From the NCBI GenBank assembly GCA_047972995.1, contig JBKEBD010000007.1, positions 1 to 19,247 of the forward strand: 19,247 nucleotides of DNA. Direction: 5' to 3'. This document shows positions 7,528-15,839 of the stretch, one piece after another; position 1 is the stretch's first letter; each line of letters starts with the position of its first letter. A model generated the notes under the pieces. That model was not told where the DNA came from and ran no database searches. It saw only the letters and a list, made by a program, of their open reading frames with translations. The DNA comes from JBKEDC01 sp047972995 (GTDB lineage: Bacteria; Bacteroidota; Bacteroidia; Bacteroidales; Prolixibacteraceae). The translations under genes and the position numbers were made by a program.

Positions 7528-9504
7528 TTATTCCCCGAACAACTGCATAGAGTCTGCAATTGTATCGCAATTACCCATAATGTAAACCAAATCCTCACAT
7601 TTAAAGGTAAAATCGGCCGATGGGTGCTCTATTAAAGTTCCCGCTCGCAAGATAGCAATCAGTGTGATACCATAATTCTTACGCAAATTTAACTCCATCA
7701 AGCTCTTGTCTATCACGAGTGCATCTTCTTTCACTTTTATGGCAATGATATCTAAATTCGGAAGCTCATTAAACAGTTTAATCGATTCCTCACTACGATT
7801 TTCTTTCATCATCAAACCATAATGATAACCTCGTATTTTGGTGAGGAAATTATTAATTTTTCGTTGGGGTATCAATCGTTTCTTCATCACTTGTTCGAAA
7901 ACAGCAATGGCCGTTTCAAACTCTTCGGGGATAACCTCATTTGCCCCTAGCTTATATAGCTCTTCAATGTCGAACACACTTTTGGTGCGCACAATAATTT
8001 CGGCATGGCGATTTAAATGTCGCACAGCTTCGATAATGCGCATTGCTGCAATACGATTGCCTACCGACACTACCACAATATCGGCCGAAGCCACATGGGC
8101 TTTTTCTAGCACTGGTTCATTCACTGCATCGCCATAAACAGCCATTTCGCCTTTCTTTTGCAACTCATCGGCAATAATCGGATCCATTACAATCGACACA
8201 AAAGGCATATCCCAATGGTTTGCCATCATGCCCACCGAACGAGCACGAGCATCTTTCCCAATCAGCACCAAATGCTTGTTTAATTCAGGTACAGTTAGCT
8301 CTGGAAGCGGAAACAAACCGACAACTAACCAATGAGGCAATGGCAACTTCAACAGCACATTTGCCACGCGGGAAGCCCCCATCATAAACATGGGAGTGAG
8401 CGACATACTAATAATTGCCACCGCTAAAAAGAGCTGATAATGTTCCTCTGTGATGATATTAAAACGCATGCCCGATTTTGCCAAGATAAACGAAAATTCC
8501 CCTACCTGACAAAGAGCCAATGCCACCATTACTGCACCTCGGAAGGTGTGCCCCAAAGCTACCGCCGTAACTCCTGCCACCACAGCTTTCAGCAACACCA
8601 CAGCCAGCACTAAGCCCAACACCGTGAACGGATGGTGAAACACATAGCTTACATCGAAAAGCATACCGATACTCACAAAGAAAAAGCTAGTGAAAACATC
8701 TTTAAACGGCATGAGGTCGGAAAAGGCGTTATGGCTATAGTCGGAATCGGAAATCATGAGCCCCGCCAAGAACGCTCCGAATGCAAGCGAAATACCCATC
8801 TGCTGCGTGAGCAATGCCACCGACAAACAGCAAACAAGAATGGTCATCATGAAAAGTTCCTGATTCTTGGTCATCGCCACTTTTTTCAATACACGAGGTA
8901 TCAGCCAACGGTTGCCCACAAACACCACTGCCACAAGCACTATGGTCTTACCCAAAAGCAGAATCAACTCTTGCGATGGGTTTGCCGACTGACCAGCCAA
9001 CATGGGAGTAAAAAGCAGCAAAGGAATCAGAATAATATCTTGGAAGATAAGAATACCCACCACCGTACGTCCGTAATTAGCGGTAATTTCAGATCGTTCT
9101 TGCATGAGTTTCAACACAACGGCCGTACTGCTCAATGCAATGAGAAAACCCACGAACAACGCCGAGCGCCAATCTACCATATAGAAATAAATAGACGTCA
9201 TGGTAATGCCTGCTGTTAGTACGAGCTGTATAAATCCGCCCAAAAACACTACGCGACGAATCTTCATGAGGTGACCAATAGAAAATTCCAAGCCAATGGT
9301 AAACATGAGTAGCACCACGCCAATCTCTGCCATTAGCTCGATGGATTCATGGGCATGAATTACCCCCAAAGCAAAAGGTCCTGTCACAATTCCGGTGAGC
9401 AGATAGCCAATAATGGTTGGCATCTTAATGCGAGTAAACAAATAGTTTACCGCTGTGGAAAGAGCGAAAATAATCGCTATGTCTGATAATAAGCTTAAAG
9501 CCAT
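7528..9504 (-). CDS. CPA2-family monovalent cation:proton antiporter with RCK (TrkA-like) domains
   Basis: This 658-residue protein is like KefB/KefC. Residues ~1-395 contain the Na_H_exchanger core of a dozen membrane helices, with the conserved KMPTIIGYLLTGIVTGP (28-44), ELMAEIGVVLLMFTIGLEFS (56-75) and the FQD motif (154-156) for ion exchange. The cytosolic half has an RCK_N domain (~410-525) and an RCK_C/TrkA_C domain (~545-658, ITLIAILRAGTLIEHPS). The RCK_N nucleotide loop reads GKDARA (416-421) and not GxGxxG, so NAD(H) binding may be lost or altered; the acidic residue after beta-2 (IVMD) is kept. Such proteins exchange K+ or Na+ for H+ and help control cytoplasmic pH or K+. The gene stands alone between convergent trmN6 and the hairpin repeat at 9521-9599. 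No good TAnnTTTG promoter box is visible upstream. Confidence 0.9.
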   Translation of the reverse strand: MALSLLSDIAIIFALSTAVNYLFTRIKMPTIIGYLLTGIVTGPFALGVIHAHESIELMAEIGVVLLMFTIGLEFSIGHLMKIRRVVFLGGFIQLVLTAGITMTSIYFYMVDWRSALFVGFLIALSSTAVVLKLMQERSEITANYGRTVVGILIFQDIILIPLLLFTPMLAGQSANPSQELILLLGKTIVLVAVVFVGNRWLIPRVLKKVAMTKNQELFMMTILVCCLSVALLTQQMGISLAFGAFLAGLMISDSDYSHNAFSDLMPFKDVFTSFFFVSIGMLFDVSYVFHHPFTVLGLVLAVVLLKAVVAGVTAVALGHTFRGAVMVALALCQVGEFSFILAKSGMRFNIITEEHYQLFLAVAIISMSLTPMFMMGASRVANVLLKLPLPHWLVVGLFPLPELTVPELNKHLVLIGKDARARSVGMMANHWDMPFVSIVMDPIIADELQKKGEMAVYGDAVNEPVLEKAHVASADIVVVSVGNRIAAMRIIEAVRHLNRHAEIIVRTKSVFDIEELYKLGANEVIPEEFETAIAVFEQVMKKRLIPQRKINNFLTKIRGYHYGLMMKENRSEESIKLFNELPNLDIIAIKVKEDALVIDKSLMELNLRKNYGITLIAILRAGTLIEHPSADFTFKCEDLVYIMGNCDTIADSMQLFGE

Positions 9505-9520
9505 GTTTTATTTTTTTCAG

Positions 9521-9599
9521 CACCTGAGTACCTAAGTGGCAAAGTGCCTGAGTGGGCTGCGCCATTTACCTTTAGATTACATAGGTACTTAGGCACTTC
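9521..9599. repeat. Hairpin repeat, copy 1, with GTGGGCTGCGCCATTTACC core
   Basis: The outer arms AAGTGCCTGAGT (9542-9553) and the complement of 9587-9598 pair at 11 of 12 positions. The core GTGGGCTGCGCCATTTACC (9552-9570) differs by one base from the core at 10136-10154. Further ACCTGAGT/ACCTAAGT decamers precede it. It sits between the antiporter start codon and the YitT-like pseudogene, so it replaces the normal upstream region of the antiporter gene. Confidence 0.65.
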
Positions 9600-10074
9600 G
9601 TTTTTCTACTGCTTTTGCAATAGTATCTACAATGGTTCGGCATCAATCACCGCACTATTGAGTGTTAAATCGCAGTTGGCAATATCGATAGCTACCATGC
9701 CACAATCTACCATCATTTTCGCTTTGCCTATTTCTTTCTTATAAGCCTCAGCAATAGCCATAGCCAAACCTTTGCCGGCAAATAAATGATTCTTGATTTC
9801 ACTCCTAAATTCACCCAAAATGCTATAAGAGCACAGCTCAACAAGCAAAAGAAAACTTGATAATGATAGCCCTCAATGTGCACAAAGGAGAAAAAATTCA
9901 TGGTGAGATCGAGGAAAATGCCAAACACAAAAACTGCAGGCTATATACTAGGTAATGCATGGAATTGGCGAAACACCTAGATTTGCCTTTAGCGAAAGGG
10001 TAACACCCGTGGAAAGGATAAACAGACCGATTGTATAAACAAACAATCAATCAAAGAAAAATCTTTTTGCTCAT
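9589..10074 (-). pseudogene. Decayed YczE/YitT-like integral membrane protein gene
   Basis: Pieces of one membrane protein appear in order in different minus-strand frames. A start MSKKIFL (ATG 10072-10074) is followed at once by TGA. Then come FILSTGVTLSLKANLGVSP (before a TAG at 9948-9950), FVFGIFLDLTMNFFSFVH (about 9880-9931), LPA / GKGLAMAIAEAYKKEIGKAK with MMVDCGMVAI (about 9690-9780), and TIVDTIAKAVEKR (about 9595-9634). The ALxxKANLGVSP opening, the FGxFxDLTM block, the LPGEGL-like motif and the REGT-like tail follow the order seen in YczE/YyaS/YitT membrane proteins. About 160 codons remain where the family has ~190-210; the loop and helix between the first and second blocks are missing. 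At least three frameshifts and two in-frame stops make this a clear pseudogene. The family assignment is from memory of motifs. Confidence 0.7.
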
Positions 10075-10101
10075 GTTTATAGTTTTAAGAAGTCGTTTTT
10101 C

Positions 10102-10190
10102 AAGTGCCTGAGTGACAAAGTACCTGAGTACCTATGTGGGCTACGCCATTTACCGTTAGGTCACTCAGATACTTTGTCACTCAGGCACTT
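10102..10190. repeat. Hairpin repeat, copy 2, with a 28-bp stem
   Basis: The arm AAGTGCCTGAGTGACAAAGT with eight more bases (10102-10129) pairs with 10163-10190 at 27 of 28 positions, giving a very stable stem. The loop contains the shared core GTGGGCTACGCCATTTACC (10136-10154). It begins 13 bp beyond the lepA stop codon. No T-run follows on the minus strand, so it is not a canonical terminator, but it may protect or stop the lepA transcript. Confidence 0.75.
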
Positions 10191-10202
10191 CGCACTAAGA
10201 AA

Positions 10203-11990
10203 CTAATCTAGCTTCAACACTGCCAAGAAGGCTTTCTGTGGCACTTCCACATTACCCACTTGCTTCATGCGCTTTTTACCTTTCTTTTGTTTCTCCAAAA
10301 GTTTGCGCTTACGCGAGATATCACCACCATAACACTTGGCGGTAACGTCTTTACGTACGGCTTTAATTGTTTCGCGGGCAATAATTTTTGCGCCAATAGC
10401 TGCTTGCACCGCAATGTCGAACTGCTGACGAGGAATAAGCTCTCGCAACTTCTCGCACATACGGCGACCTAAAGTGTAAGCATTATCGAAGTGAATGAGC
10501 GATGATAACGCATCTACCATTTCACCATTTAGCAAAATATCGAGACGAACCAACTTAGCTGGCTTATAACCTATCTGATAATAATCGAATGAGGCATAAC
10601 CTTTCGATATTGATTTTAGTTTGTCGTAGAAATCGAAAACAATTTCGCCTAGTGGCATATCAAACCCTAACTCTACTCGGTCGGCAGTGAGGTAGTCTTG
10701 TTTTATCATTTGTCCACGTTTGTCCATACATAGCCCCATAACAGGTCCTACGAAATCACTCTTGGTGATAATAGATGCACGGATGTAAGGCTCTTCAATT
10801 TCCGTAATTTTATTTGCTGAAGGCAAACCACTTGGGTTATACACTTCGGTACGATCGCCATCGATGGTAGTTACCATATACGACACGTTGGGCACGGTCG
10901 TAATTACGTTCATATCGAACTCCCGATCGAGACGTTCTTGAATGATTTCCATGTGCAACATTCCTAAGAAACCACATCGAAAACCAAAGCCCAAAGCAGC
11001 CGAAGATTCTGGCTCATAGGTAAGCGAAGCATCGTTGAGCTGCAATTTTTCCATGGCAGCACGCAAATCTTCGTAGTCTTCCGATTCAATCGGATAAACT
11101 CCGGCAAACACCATAGGCTTCACCTCTTCAAAACCATCAATCACCCCATCGCAAGGATTTTCTTTGTGTGTAATGGTGTCGCCCACTTTAATTTCTTTGG
11201 CTGTTTTTACACCCGATATAATGTATCCCACATCGCCCGTGCGCATTACTTTTCGTTCTTCCATGCCTAAGCGAAGTACTCCTGTTTCAAGCACATCATA
11301 GTTTCTACCAGTATGCATGAATTTCACTTCGTCGTTTTTGTGAATTTCGCCATTCAATATTTTGAAATAAGCAATCACCCCACGGAATGGGTTGAACACC
11401 GAGTCGAAAATCAAAGCTTGCAATGGAGACTGAGGATCGCCCTCTGGGTGTGGAATATCAGAAACAATACGACGCAAGATTTCATCTACCCCTTCGCCTG
11501 TTTTTCCGCTAGCTCTAATAATAGATTCACGCTCGCAACCAATCAAGTCGATGATTTGATCTTCTACCACTTCGGGCATTGCATTGGGCAAGTCCATTTT
11601 ATTGAGAATAGGAATAATCTCTAAATCATTTTCTAAAGCAAGATAAAGGTTAGAAATTGTTTGCGCTTGAATCCCTTGGGTAGAATCGATGATAAGCAAA
11701 GCACCCTCGCAAGCTGCAATAGAGCGCGATACTTCGTAAGAGAAGTCCACGTGTCCAGGAGTATCAATCAGGTTGAGTATATATTTTTCACCATCTTGCA
11801 TATAGTCCATTTGAATGGCATGACTTTTAATGGTAATTCCACGCTCTTGCTCCAAATCCATATCGTCAAGCACTTGCGCTTTCATTTGGCGTTCGCTCAC
11901 GGTTTGGGTAATTTGAAGTAGTCGGTCTGCCAGGGTACTTTTCCCATGGTCGATGTGTGCAATGATGCAAAAATTGCGAATATTCTTCAT
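10203..11990 (-). CDS. lepA: Elongation factor 4 (LepA) ribosome-associated GTPase
   Basis: This 595-residue translational GTPase is full length for LepA/EF4. The G domain shows G1 AHIDHGKST (11-19), G2 RGIT (50-53), G3 DTPGH (76-80) and G4 NKMD (130-133). Domain II, the EF-G-like domains and the LepA-specific C-terminal domain (RKRKLLEKQKKGKKRMK ... VPQKAFLAVLKLD) follow in the expected order. EF4 binds the ribosome and is implicated in back-translocation, initiation or 30S maturation under stress; it is conserved but usually not essential. A TATATTTG box (12049-12056) upstream fits its own promoter, with a small hairpin in the leader. The gene ends next to a 28-bp stem repeat. The upstream isochorismatase gene ends in a terminator, so lepA is transcribed separately. 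Confidence 0.97.
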   Translation of the reverse strand: MKNIRNFCIIAHIDHGKSTLADRLLQITQTVSERQMKAQVLDDMDLEQERGITIKSHAIQMDYMQDGEKYILNLIDTPGHVDFSYEVSRSIAACEGALLIIDSTQGIQAQTISNLYLALENDLEIIPILNKMDLPNAMPEVVEDQIIDLIGCERESIIRASGKTGEGVDEILRRIVSDIPHPEGDPQSPLQALIFDSVFNPFRGVIAYFKILNGEIHKNDEVKFMHTGRNYDVLETGVLRLGMEERKVMRTGDVGYIISGVKTAKEIKVGDTITHKENPCDGVIDGFEEVKPMVFAGVYPIESEDYEDLRAAMEKLQLNDASLTYEPESSAALGFGFRCGFLGMLHMEIIQERLDREFDMNVITTVPNVSYMVTTIDGDRTEVYNPSGLPSANKITEIEEPYIRASIITKSDFVGPVMGLCMDKRGQMIKQDYLTADRVELGFDMPLGEIVFDFYDKLKSISKGYASFDYYQIGYKPAKLVRLDILLNGEMVDALSSLIHFDNAYTLGRRMCEKLRELIPRQQFDIAVQAAIGAKIIARETIKAVRKDVTAKCYGGDISRKRKLLEKQKKGKKRMKQVGNVEVPQKAFLAVLKLD

Positions 11991-12019
11991 TCGTGTAATT
12001 ATCGTCTATTATAAAGGTA

Positions 12020-12056
12020 ATAAAAAATCCCAAAGGGGATTTGGTGGACAAATATA
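12020..12056 (-). promoter_or_regulatory. lepA promoter box and leader hairpin with T-run
   Basis: TATATTTG (minus strand, 12049-12056) matches the -7 consensus, but the -33 TTG is not clear. Just downstream, where transcription would start, the arms AAATCCC and GGGATTT (12025-12031 and 12036-12042) form a 7-bp hairpin followed by TTTTA. This looks like a small attenuator or a 5'-end stabilising stem. The promoter is moderately supported, while the attenuation role is speculative. Confidence 0.4.
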
Positions 12057-12072
12057 CTGAATTTTTCGATTG

Positions 12073-12117
12073 TAAAATAAAACCGCCAATTTTGCTAGCT
12101 GCGCAAAATTGGCGGTT
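12073..12117 (-). terminator. Intrinsic terminator of the isochorismatase-family gene
   Basis: A perfect 15-bp inverted repeat (AACCGCCAATTTTGC at 12081-12095, its complement at 12103-12117) has a 7-nt loop. On the minus strand it is followed by TTTATTTTA. It lies 27 bp past the stop at 12144 and isolates that gene from lepA. Confidence 0.85.
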
Positions 12118-12143
12118 AAACAATTCATTGACTTGTGTTAATG

Positions 12144-12686
12144 CTATTTCACCAACTTTGAAATGGCTTTGAAGTGTGGATTAGCAGCCGAAGAAGTCAA
12201 TTCGAATAAAATCGATTCTACCGAAGTAACCATAATACCTTCATGACGCAAACGATCAGTAGCAATATCGAGGTTATCCATCGAACGCGAAGAAACGGCA
12301 TCAAGCACCACAATTGGGTTAAAGCCTGCCTCTTTCAAATCAACTGCTGTAAGCAATACGCACACATGGCTCTCAATTCCACTGATAATAACGTTTTGCG
12401 CACCTAGCTGATTACATTTTGCTACAAACTCTGCCACCTGATAGCAGCTATATTCCACCTTTTCAATTGGTGAAAAATCTTTCACTATTGATTTGATGCG
12501 AGGCACTGTTTCTCCTAATCCTTTGGTATATTGTTGCGAAACCAATAAAGGCACTTCCAATTCTTGCAATCCATGAATTAGAATCTCATTTTGCTGAAGA
12601 AGAAAATCGGCGCCATCCATAGCTGGCACTAATTTCTCTTGCAAATCTATGATTAAAGCGATGGTGTTTTCTGTTGTAATACGCAT
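12144..12686 (-). CDS. Isochorismatase-family cysteine hydrolase
   Basis: This 180-residue alpha/beta hydrolase has the Asp-Lys-Cys catalytic triad visible as D14 (ALIIDLQEKL), K76 (PIEKVEYSCY) and C109 (GIESHVCVL). The cis-peptide-type motif SGIESH precedes the Cys. The start is the ATG at 12684-12686 (MRITTENTIALIIDLQ), preceded by an A/G-rich AAAAAAGAAAC. An upstream ATG at 12719 would add 11 residues that do not fit the fold. Proteins of this size and pattern resemble the YcaC-like hydrolases more than nicotinamidase or true isochorismatase, and the substrate is unknown. A TAGCTTTG box (12717-12724) gives it its own promoter, and a strong terminator follows it. Confidence 0.88.
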   Translation of the reverse strand: MRITTENTIALIIDLQEKLVPAMDGADFLLQQNEILIHGLQELEVPLLVSQQYTKGLGETVPRIKSIVKDFSPIEKVEYSCYQVAEFVAKCNQLGAQNVIISGIESHVCVLLTAVDLKEAGFNPIVVLDAVSSRSMDNLDIATDRLRHEGIMVTSVESILFELTSSAANPHFKAISKLVK

Positions 12687-12716
12687 TGTTTCTTTTTTGA
12701 TGATTAATAATGAAAG

Positions 12717-12724
12717 CAAAGCTA
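12717..12724 (-). promoter_or_regulatory. -7 promoter box of the isochorismatase-family gene
   Basis: TAGCTTTG on the minus strand matches TAnnTTTG exactly, 31 bp upstream of the chosen ATG. No clear TTG is found at the -33 spacing. Its position supports the start at 12686, since the longer reading frame would begin inside the promoter. Confidence 0.5.
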
Positions 12725-12908
12725 ATTATTTTTCACGGCTTTAGCGCATCATTGCCAAACTTCCATGCTAGGGTATCAAAAAATTAAATCTCTGCTTTTT
12801 TTTCTTCAATAGAACAGTTTTTTTCATCACGAATATTACTTTTCTACCCTAAAAGCACTAAAACAGAAACACAGCGGCCACCACCCTAAGGCGTAAAATC
12901 ACAAATCA

Positions 12909-14841
12909 ATGAAACATAAAATAGCCAAAAACCAAATACCTATCAGCATACAGCTCTTATTACGACTAGCACTCGTTATGCTGTGTTACAGCATTTCTCG
13001 CTTGTGCTTCTTTGCCTTCAACTTCCATCATTTTTCGAATGTAGGTTGGAGCGACTTCTGGCTTATCATGCGCGGAGGATTAATTTTCGACCGCACAGCC
13101 ATGCTTTACACCAATGCACTAGTTATATTGCTCATGATATTGCCGTTTAAATTCCGATTCAATAAAGTTTATCAGCTCATCACTCATTGGGTTTTCATCG
13201 TTTGCAACTGCATTTGCTTGCTCATCAACACTGCAGATATTGCTTACTATGAGTTCACCATGCGTAGAACCACTGCCACCATATTCCTAGAATTTCAGCA
13301 TGACAATAATTTAAGTCAAATATTTAAACTGGCATTATTCGATCATATTGGCGTTAGTTTATCGGCCATTGCATCAATTACACTGTTCATCTTTGGGGCT
13401 CAGAAAATAAAATATGCCAAAAACTACATCTCTTCAAACATTATATTTTACAGTAGTCACGTTGCTCTACTACTCATTGTGGCAGCCCTTTTTGTAGGTG
13501 GTGTTCGCGGTGGATTTAAACACAGTACGCGCCCCATAACATTGAGCAATGCCTCAAAATACATCAGCGAACCAAATCAACGTGCCGTGGTACTCAATAC
13601 TCCTTTTGCCATTATTCGCACCCTTGGCAAAAACAGTTTGGAGAAACCCAGCTATTTCAGCAGCGAAGAACTACAACACTATTTTAATGCAGAACATGAG
13701 TTTTGCATGGGCGATAGCAGTTTTTCTAAACCCAATGTGGTGGTCATCATTCTCTATAGAGGGATACAACGGCTACACCCCTTTTCTAGACTCACTCAGC
13801 CAGCATTGCTATTCCTTCAAACACGCTTTTGCCAATGGGCGAAAATCAATCGATGCACTTCCATCTATCATGGCGAGTATTCCGTCTATTAGCGAGCCCT
13901 TTATCTTGTCAAATTATTCTGGTTCACACATTAATTCATTGGCAAGCTTACTAAAAGATGAAGGTTATTATTCAGCATTTTTTCACGGAGCGCCCAATGG
14001 TTCCATGGGATTTGATGCCTTCATGAAGCAAGCTGGATTCAACGATTACTTCGGCAAAGATGAATATAACAACAACGATGATTTCGATGGGATATGGGGT
14101 ATTTGGGACGAACCTTTCTTGCAGTACTTCGCTCAAAGCATGGATAAATTTCAGCAACCTTTTGTGAGCAGTGTATTCACGCTTTCATCGCACCATCCGT
14201 TTAAAGTGCCTGAAAAATATGAAGGTAAATTTCCTTCTGGCGATATTCCGCTACAACAATGTATTGCTTACACTGATAATGCGCTGCGTAAGTTTTTCGA
14301 CACGTGCAGAAACTCTACTTGGTTCAACAACACCATTTTCATTATTACTGCCGACCATATGTCTCAACACACGCAGCAAAAGTATCATAGTGAATGGGGA
14401 AGCTTTGCAATTCCCATGATGATATATACCCCAAATAACAGCAAATATCAAGGTTTTAACGACAGTACTTTCGTGCAGCAAGCCGATATACTACCTACTG
14501 TCATGAACATGGTGGGGTGCTCATCTCCTTACATTTCATTTGGTAATGATATGTTTTCTGAAACAACTCCTCATTTTGTTTTCAATTATAAAAATGGAAG
14601 CTATGTTTTAATTGAAGATGGCTATTACCTTCAATTCGATGGGGAGAAATCTACTGGCTTACACCACATATTGACCGACGAAAACATGAAACATAATTTA
14701 GTAAACCAGCTTCCCGAAGTACAAAATCGCATGGAAAATAGAATAAAGGCTATCATTCAAAATTATTCGGAAAGGCTCATCGATAATAAATTAACTATTG
14801 AACAAGAAACATCAACAAGTAAATTACAATCAGTCAATTAG
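12909..14841 (+). pseudogene. LTA-synthase-like sulfatase (phosphoglycerol transferase family), frameshifted
   Basis: Two overlapping frames encode the halves of one ~640-residue protein. The first (from ATG 12909 to ~13754) has about five membrane helices and ends KPNVVVIIL. The second (from ~13750 to TAA 14841) resumes with FSIEGYNGYTPFLDSL and carries the extracytoplasmic sulfatase-fold domain: GRKSIDALPSI with the probable nucleophile Ser, and ADHMSQ with the metal-binding Asp-His. The family motif normally spanning the join is IILESFS. The sequence ATTCTC appears once where the repeat ATTCTC-(GAGTC)-ATTCTC would be expected, so an 11-bp deletion by slippage explains the +1 frame change. 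It would also remove the metal-binding Glu of LES. Intact relatives in Bacteroidota are membrane sulfatases or phosphoglycerol/phosphoethanolamine-type transferases. It could be a real null allele or a sequencing error. Confidence 0.82.
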
Positions 14842-14971
14842 AACACACCAACACAATAGATAACAGATACATTCTATTCAAAACACAGGCTAAAAATAGC
14901 TTCAAAAGGTTGTTTTCAAACAGCAAGCTTAGTTTTTTTACTCCATTTATTTCTTTTAATCAAAAAATTAC

Positions 14972-14999
14972 TATCTTTGCAGCGCATTTAAGCAAATGC
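14972..14999 (+). promoter_or_regulatory. tRNA-Arg promoter box and leader hairpin
   Basis: TATCTTTG (14972-14979) is a perfect -7 box; TTT stands at the -33 spacing in place of TTG. The transcript would begin near 14984, exactly at a small perfect hairpin GCATTT-AAGC-AAATGC (14984-14999). It ends 7 nt before the mature tRNA. Confidence 0.65.
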
Positions 15000-15006
15000 T
15001 AAGGAT

Positions 15007-15080
<74 letters not shown>

Positions 15081-15107
15081 CTGGGGAAGCTTCCATTCCC
15101 CTCTTTA

Positions 15108-15142
15108 AGCCTCAATCATTTCGATGGTTGGGGCTTTTTTTT
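15108..15142 (+). terminator. Intrinsic terminator of the tRNA-Arg transcript
   Basis: A 12-bp stem (AGCCTCAATCAT with ATGGTTGGGGCT, a few G-U pairs) is closed by a TTCG tetraloop (15120-15123) and followed by eight T's (15135-15142). Confidence 0.92.
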
Positions 15143-15187
15143 GCAAATATACAATCTAGTCAAGAAACATAAGATATTTTTCACCTC

Positions 15188-15214
15188 GGAATGAACATTC
15201 CCCGAACTAGTTCG
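15188..15214. promoter_or_regulatory. Two adjacent palindromes upstream of the superoxide dismutase gene
   Basis: GGAATGAACATTCC (15188-15201) and CGAACTAGTTCG (15203-15214) are perfect inverted repeats one base apart, 50-76 bp upstream of the sod ATG. A possible -7 box TAACTTTA lies at 15244-15251, about 30 bp downstream. The arrangement suggests one or two dimeric regulator sites, for example for a redox or metal regulator, but neither palindrome matches an operator I can name. Confidence 0.4.
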
Positions 15215-15263
15215 TTTAGCAGATATAAATCAACAAAATGAATTAACTTTAAAATTGAATATC

Positions 15264-15839
15264 ATGGCTTTTGAATTACCTAAGCTACCTTATGCACTCG
15301 ACGCACTTGAACCTTACATTAGTGCACACACGCTAGATTTCCACCACGGAAAACACCACCAAGCCTATGTGAACAACCTCAATGGATTGATTGCAGGCAC
15401 TGAATTTGAATCTGCCGACTTGGAAACTATCATCCGCAAATCATCGGGCGGTATTTTCAACAATGCGGCACAAGTGTGGAACCACACGTTCTACTTCACG
15501 CAATTTTCAGCTTCGCCAGCCACTGCTCCTAGCGGTGCACTTAAAGCTGCCTTAGAGGAAGATTTCGGCTCAGTAGAAGCTTTCCACGAAGCATTCAATA
15601 AAGCTGCAGCTACGCTGTTTGGTGCAGGATGGGCTTGGTTAGTGAAAGATGCTAAGGGCAAATTGAGCATCGTGCAAACAAGCAATGCTGCCAACCCGAT
15701 GACCAATGGTCTAACTCCACTGATGACTTGCGACGTTTGGGAACACGCCTACTACCTCGATAAGCAAAACGCACGTCCAAAATACATTGAAGATTTCTGG
15801 AAAGTGCTCGACTGGAAAGTAATAGAAAAACGATACTAA
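15264..15839 (+). CDS. sodB: Superoxide dismutase, Fe/Mn family (Fe or cambialistic type)
   Basis: This 191-residue cytosolic enzyme dismutates superoxide to oxygen and peroxide. The four metal ligands stand at the expected places: H27 (TLDFHHGKHH), H74 (VWNHTFYF), D157 and H161 (DVWEHAYYL). The active-site Gln is at position 70 (NNAAQVWNH) and the GAGWAWLV stretch carries no Gln, which is the FeSOD arrangement; Bacteroidota enzymes of this type are often cambialistic. I start at ATG 15264 (MAFELPKLPYALDALEPYIS), matching the family N-terminus; a TTG nine bases upstream is less likely. The gene is monocistronic, with palindromes upstream and a strong hairpin right after the stop. Confidence 0.95.
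   Translation: MAFELPKLPYALDALEPYISAHTLDFHHGKHHQAYVNNLNGLIAGTEFESADLETIIRKSSGGIFNNAAQVWNHTFYFTQFSASPATAPSGALKAALEEDFGSVEAFHEAFNKAAATLFGAGWAWLVKDAKGKLSIVQTSNAANPMTNGLTPLMTCDVWEHAYYLDKQNARPKYIEDFWKVLDWKVIEKRY

Noticed and set aside
8632..9219. A 195-codon open frame on the plus strand
   Set aside because: It lies antisense within the antiporter's membrane domain, is rich in His/Gln/Arg and shows no motif, so it is a shadow of the real gene.
9627..9848. Small independent minus-strand gene of 73 codons
   Set aside because: It begins at a TTG, and its upstream and downstream continuations are in other frames of the same YitT-like sequence, so it is a fragment of a pseudogene.
9521..10190. CRISPR-like array from repeated ACCTGAGT decamers
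   Set aside because: Units are short, imperfect, immediately adjacent and arranged as inverted arms without regular unique spacers; no cas genes are present.
13740..13765. Programmed ribosomal frameshift in the sulfatase gene
   Set aside because: There is no slippery heptamer or following stem, and the conserved LES residues are missing at the join, which points to deletion.
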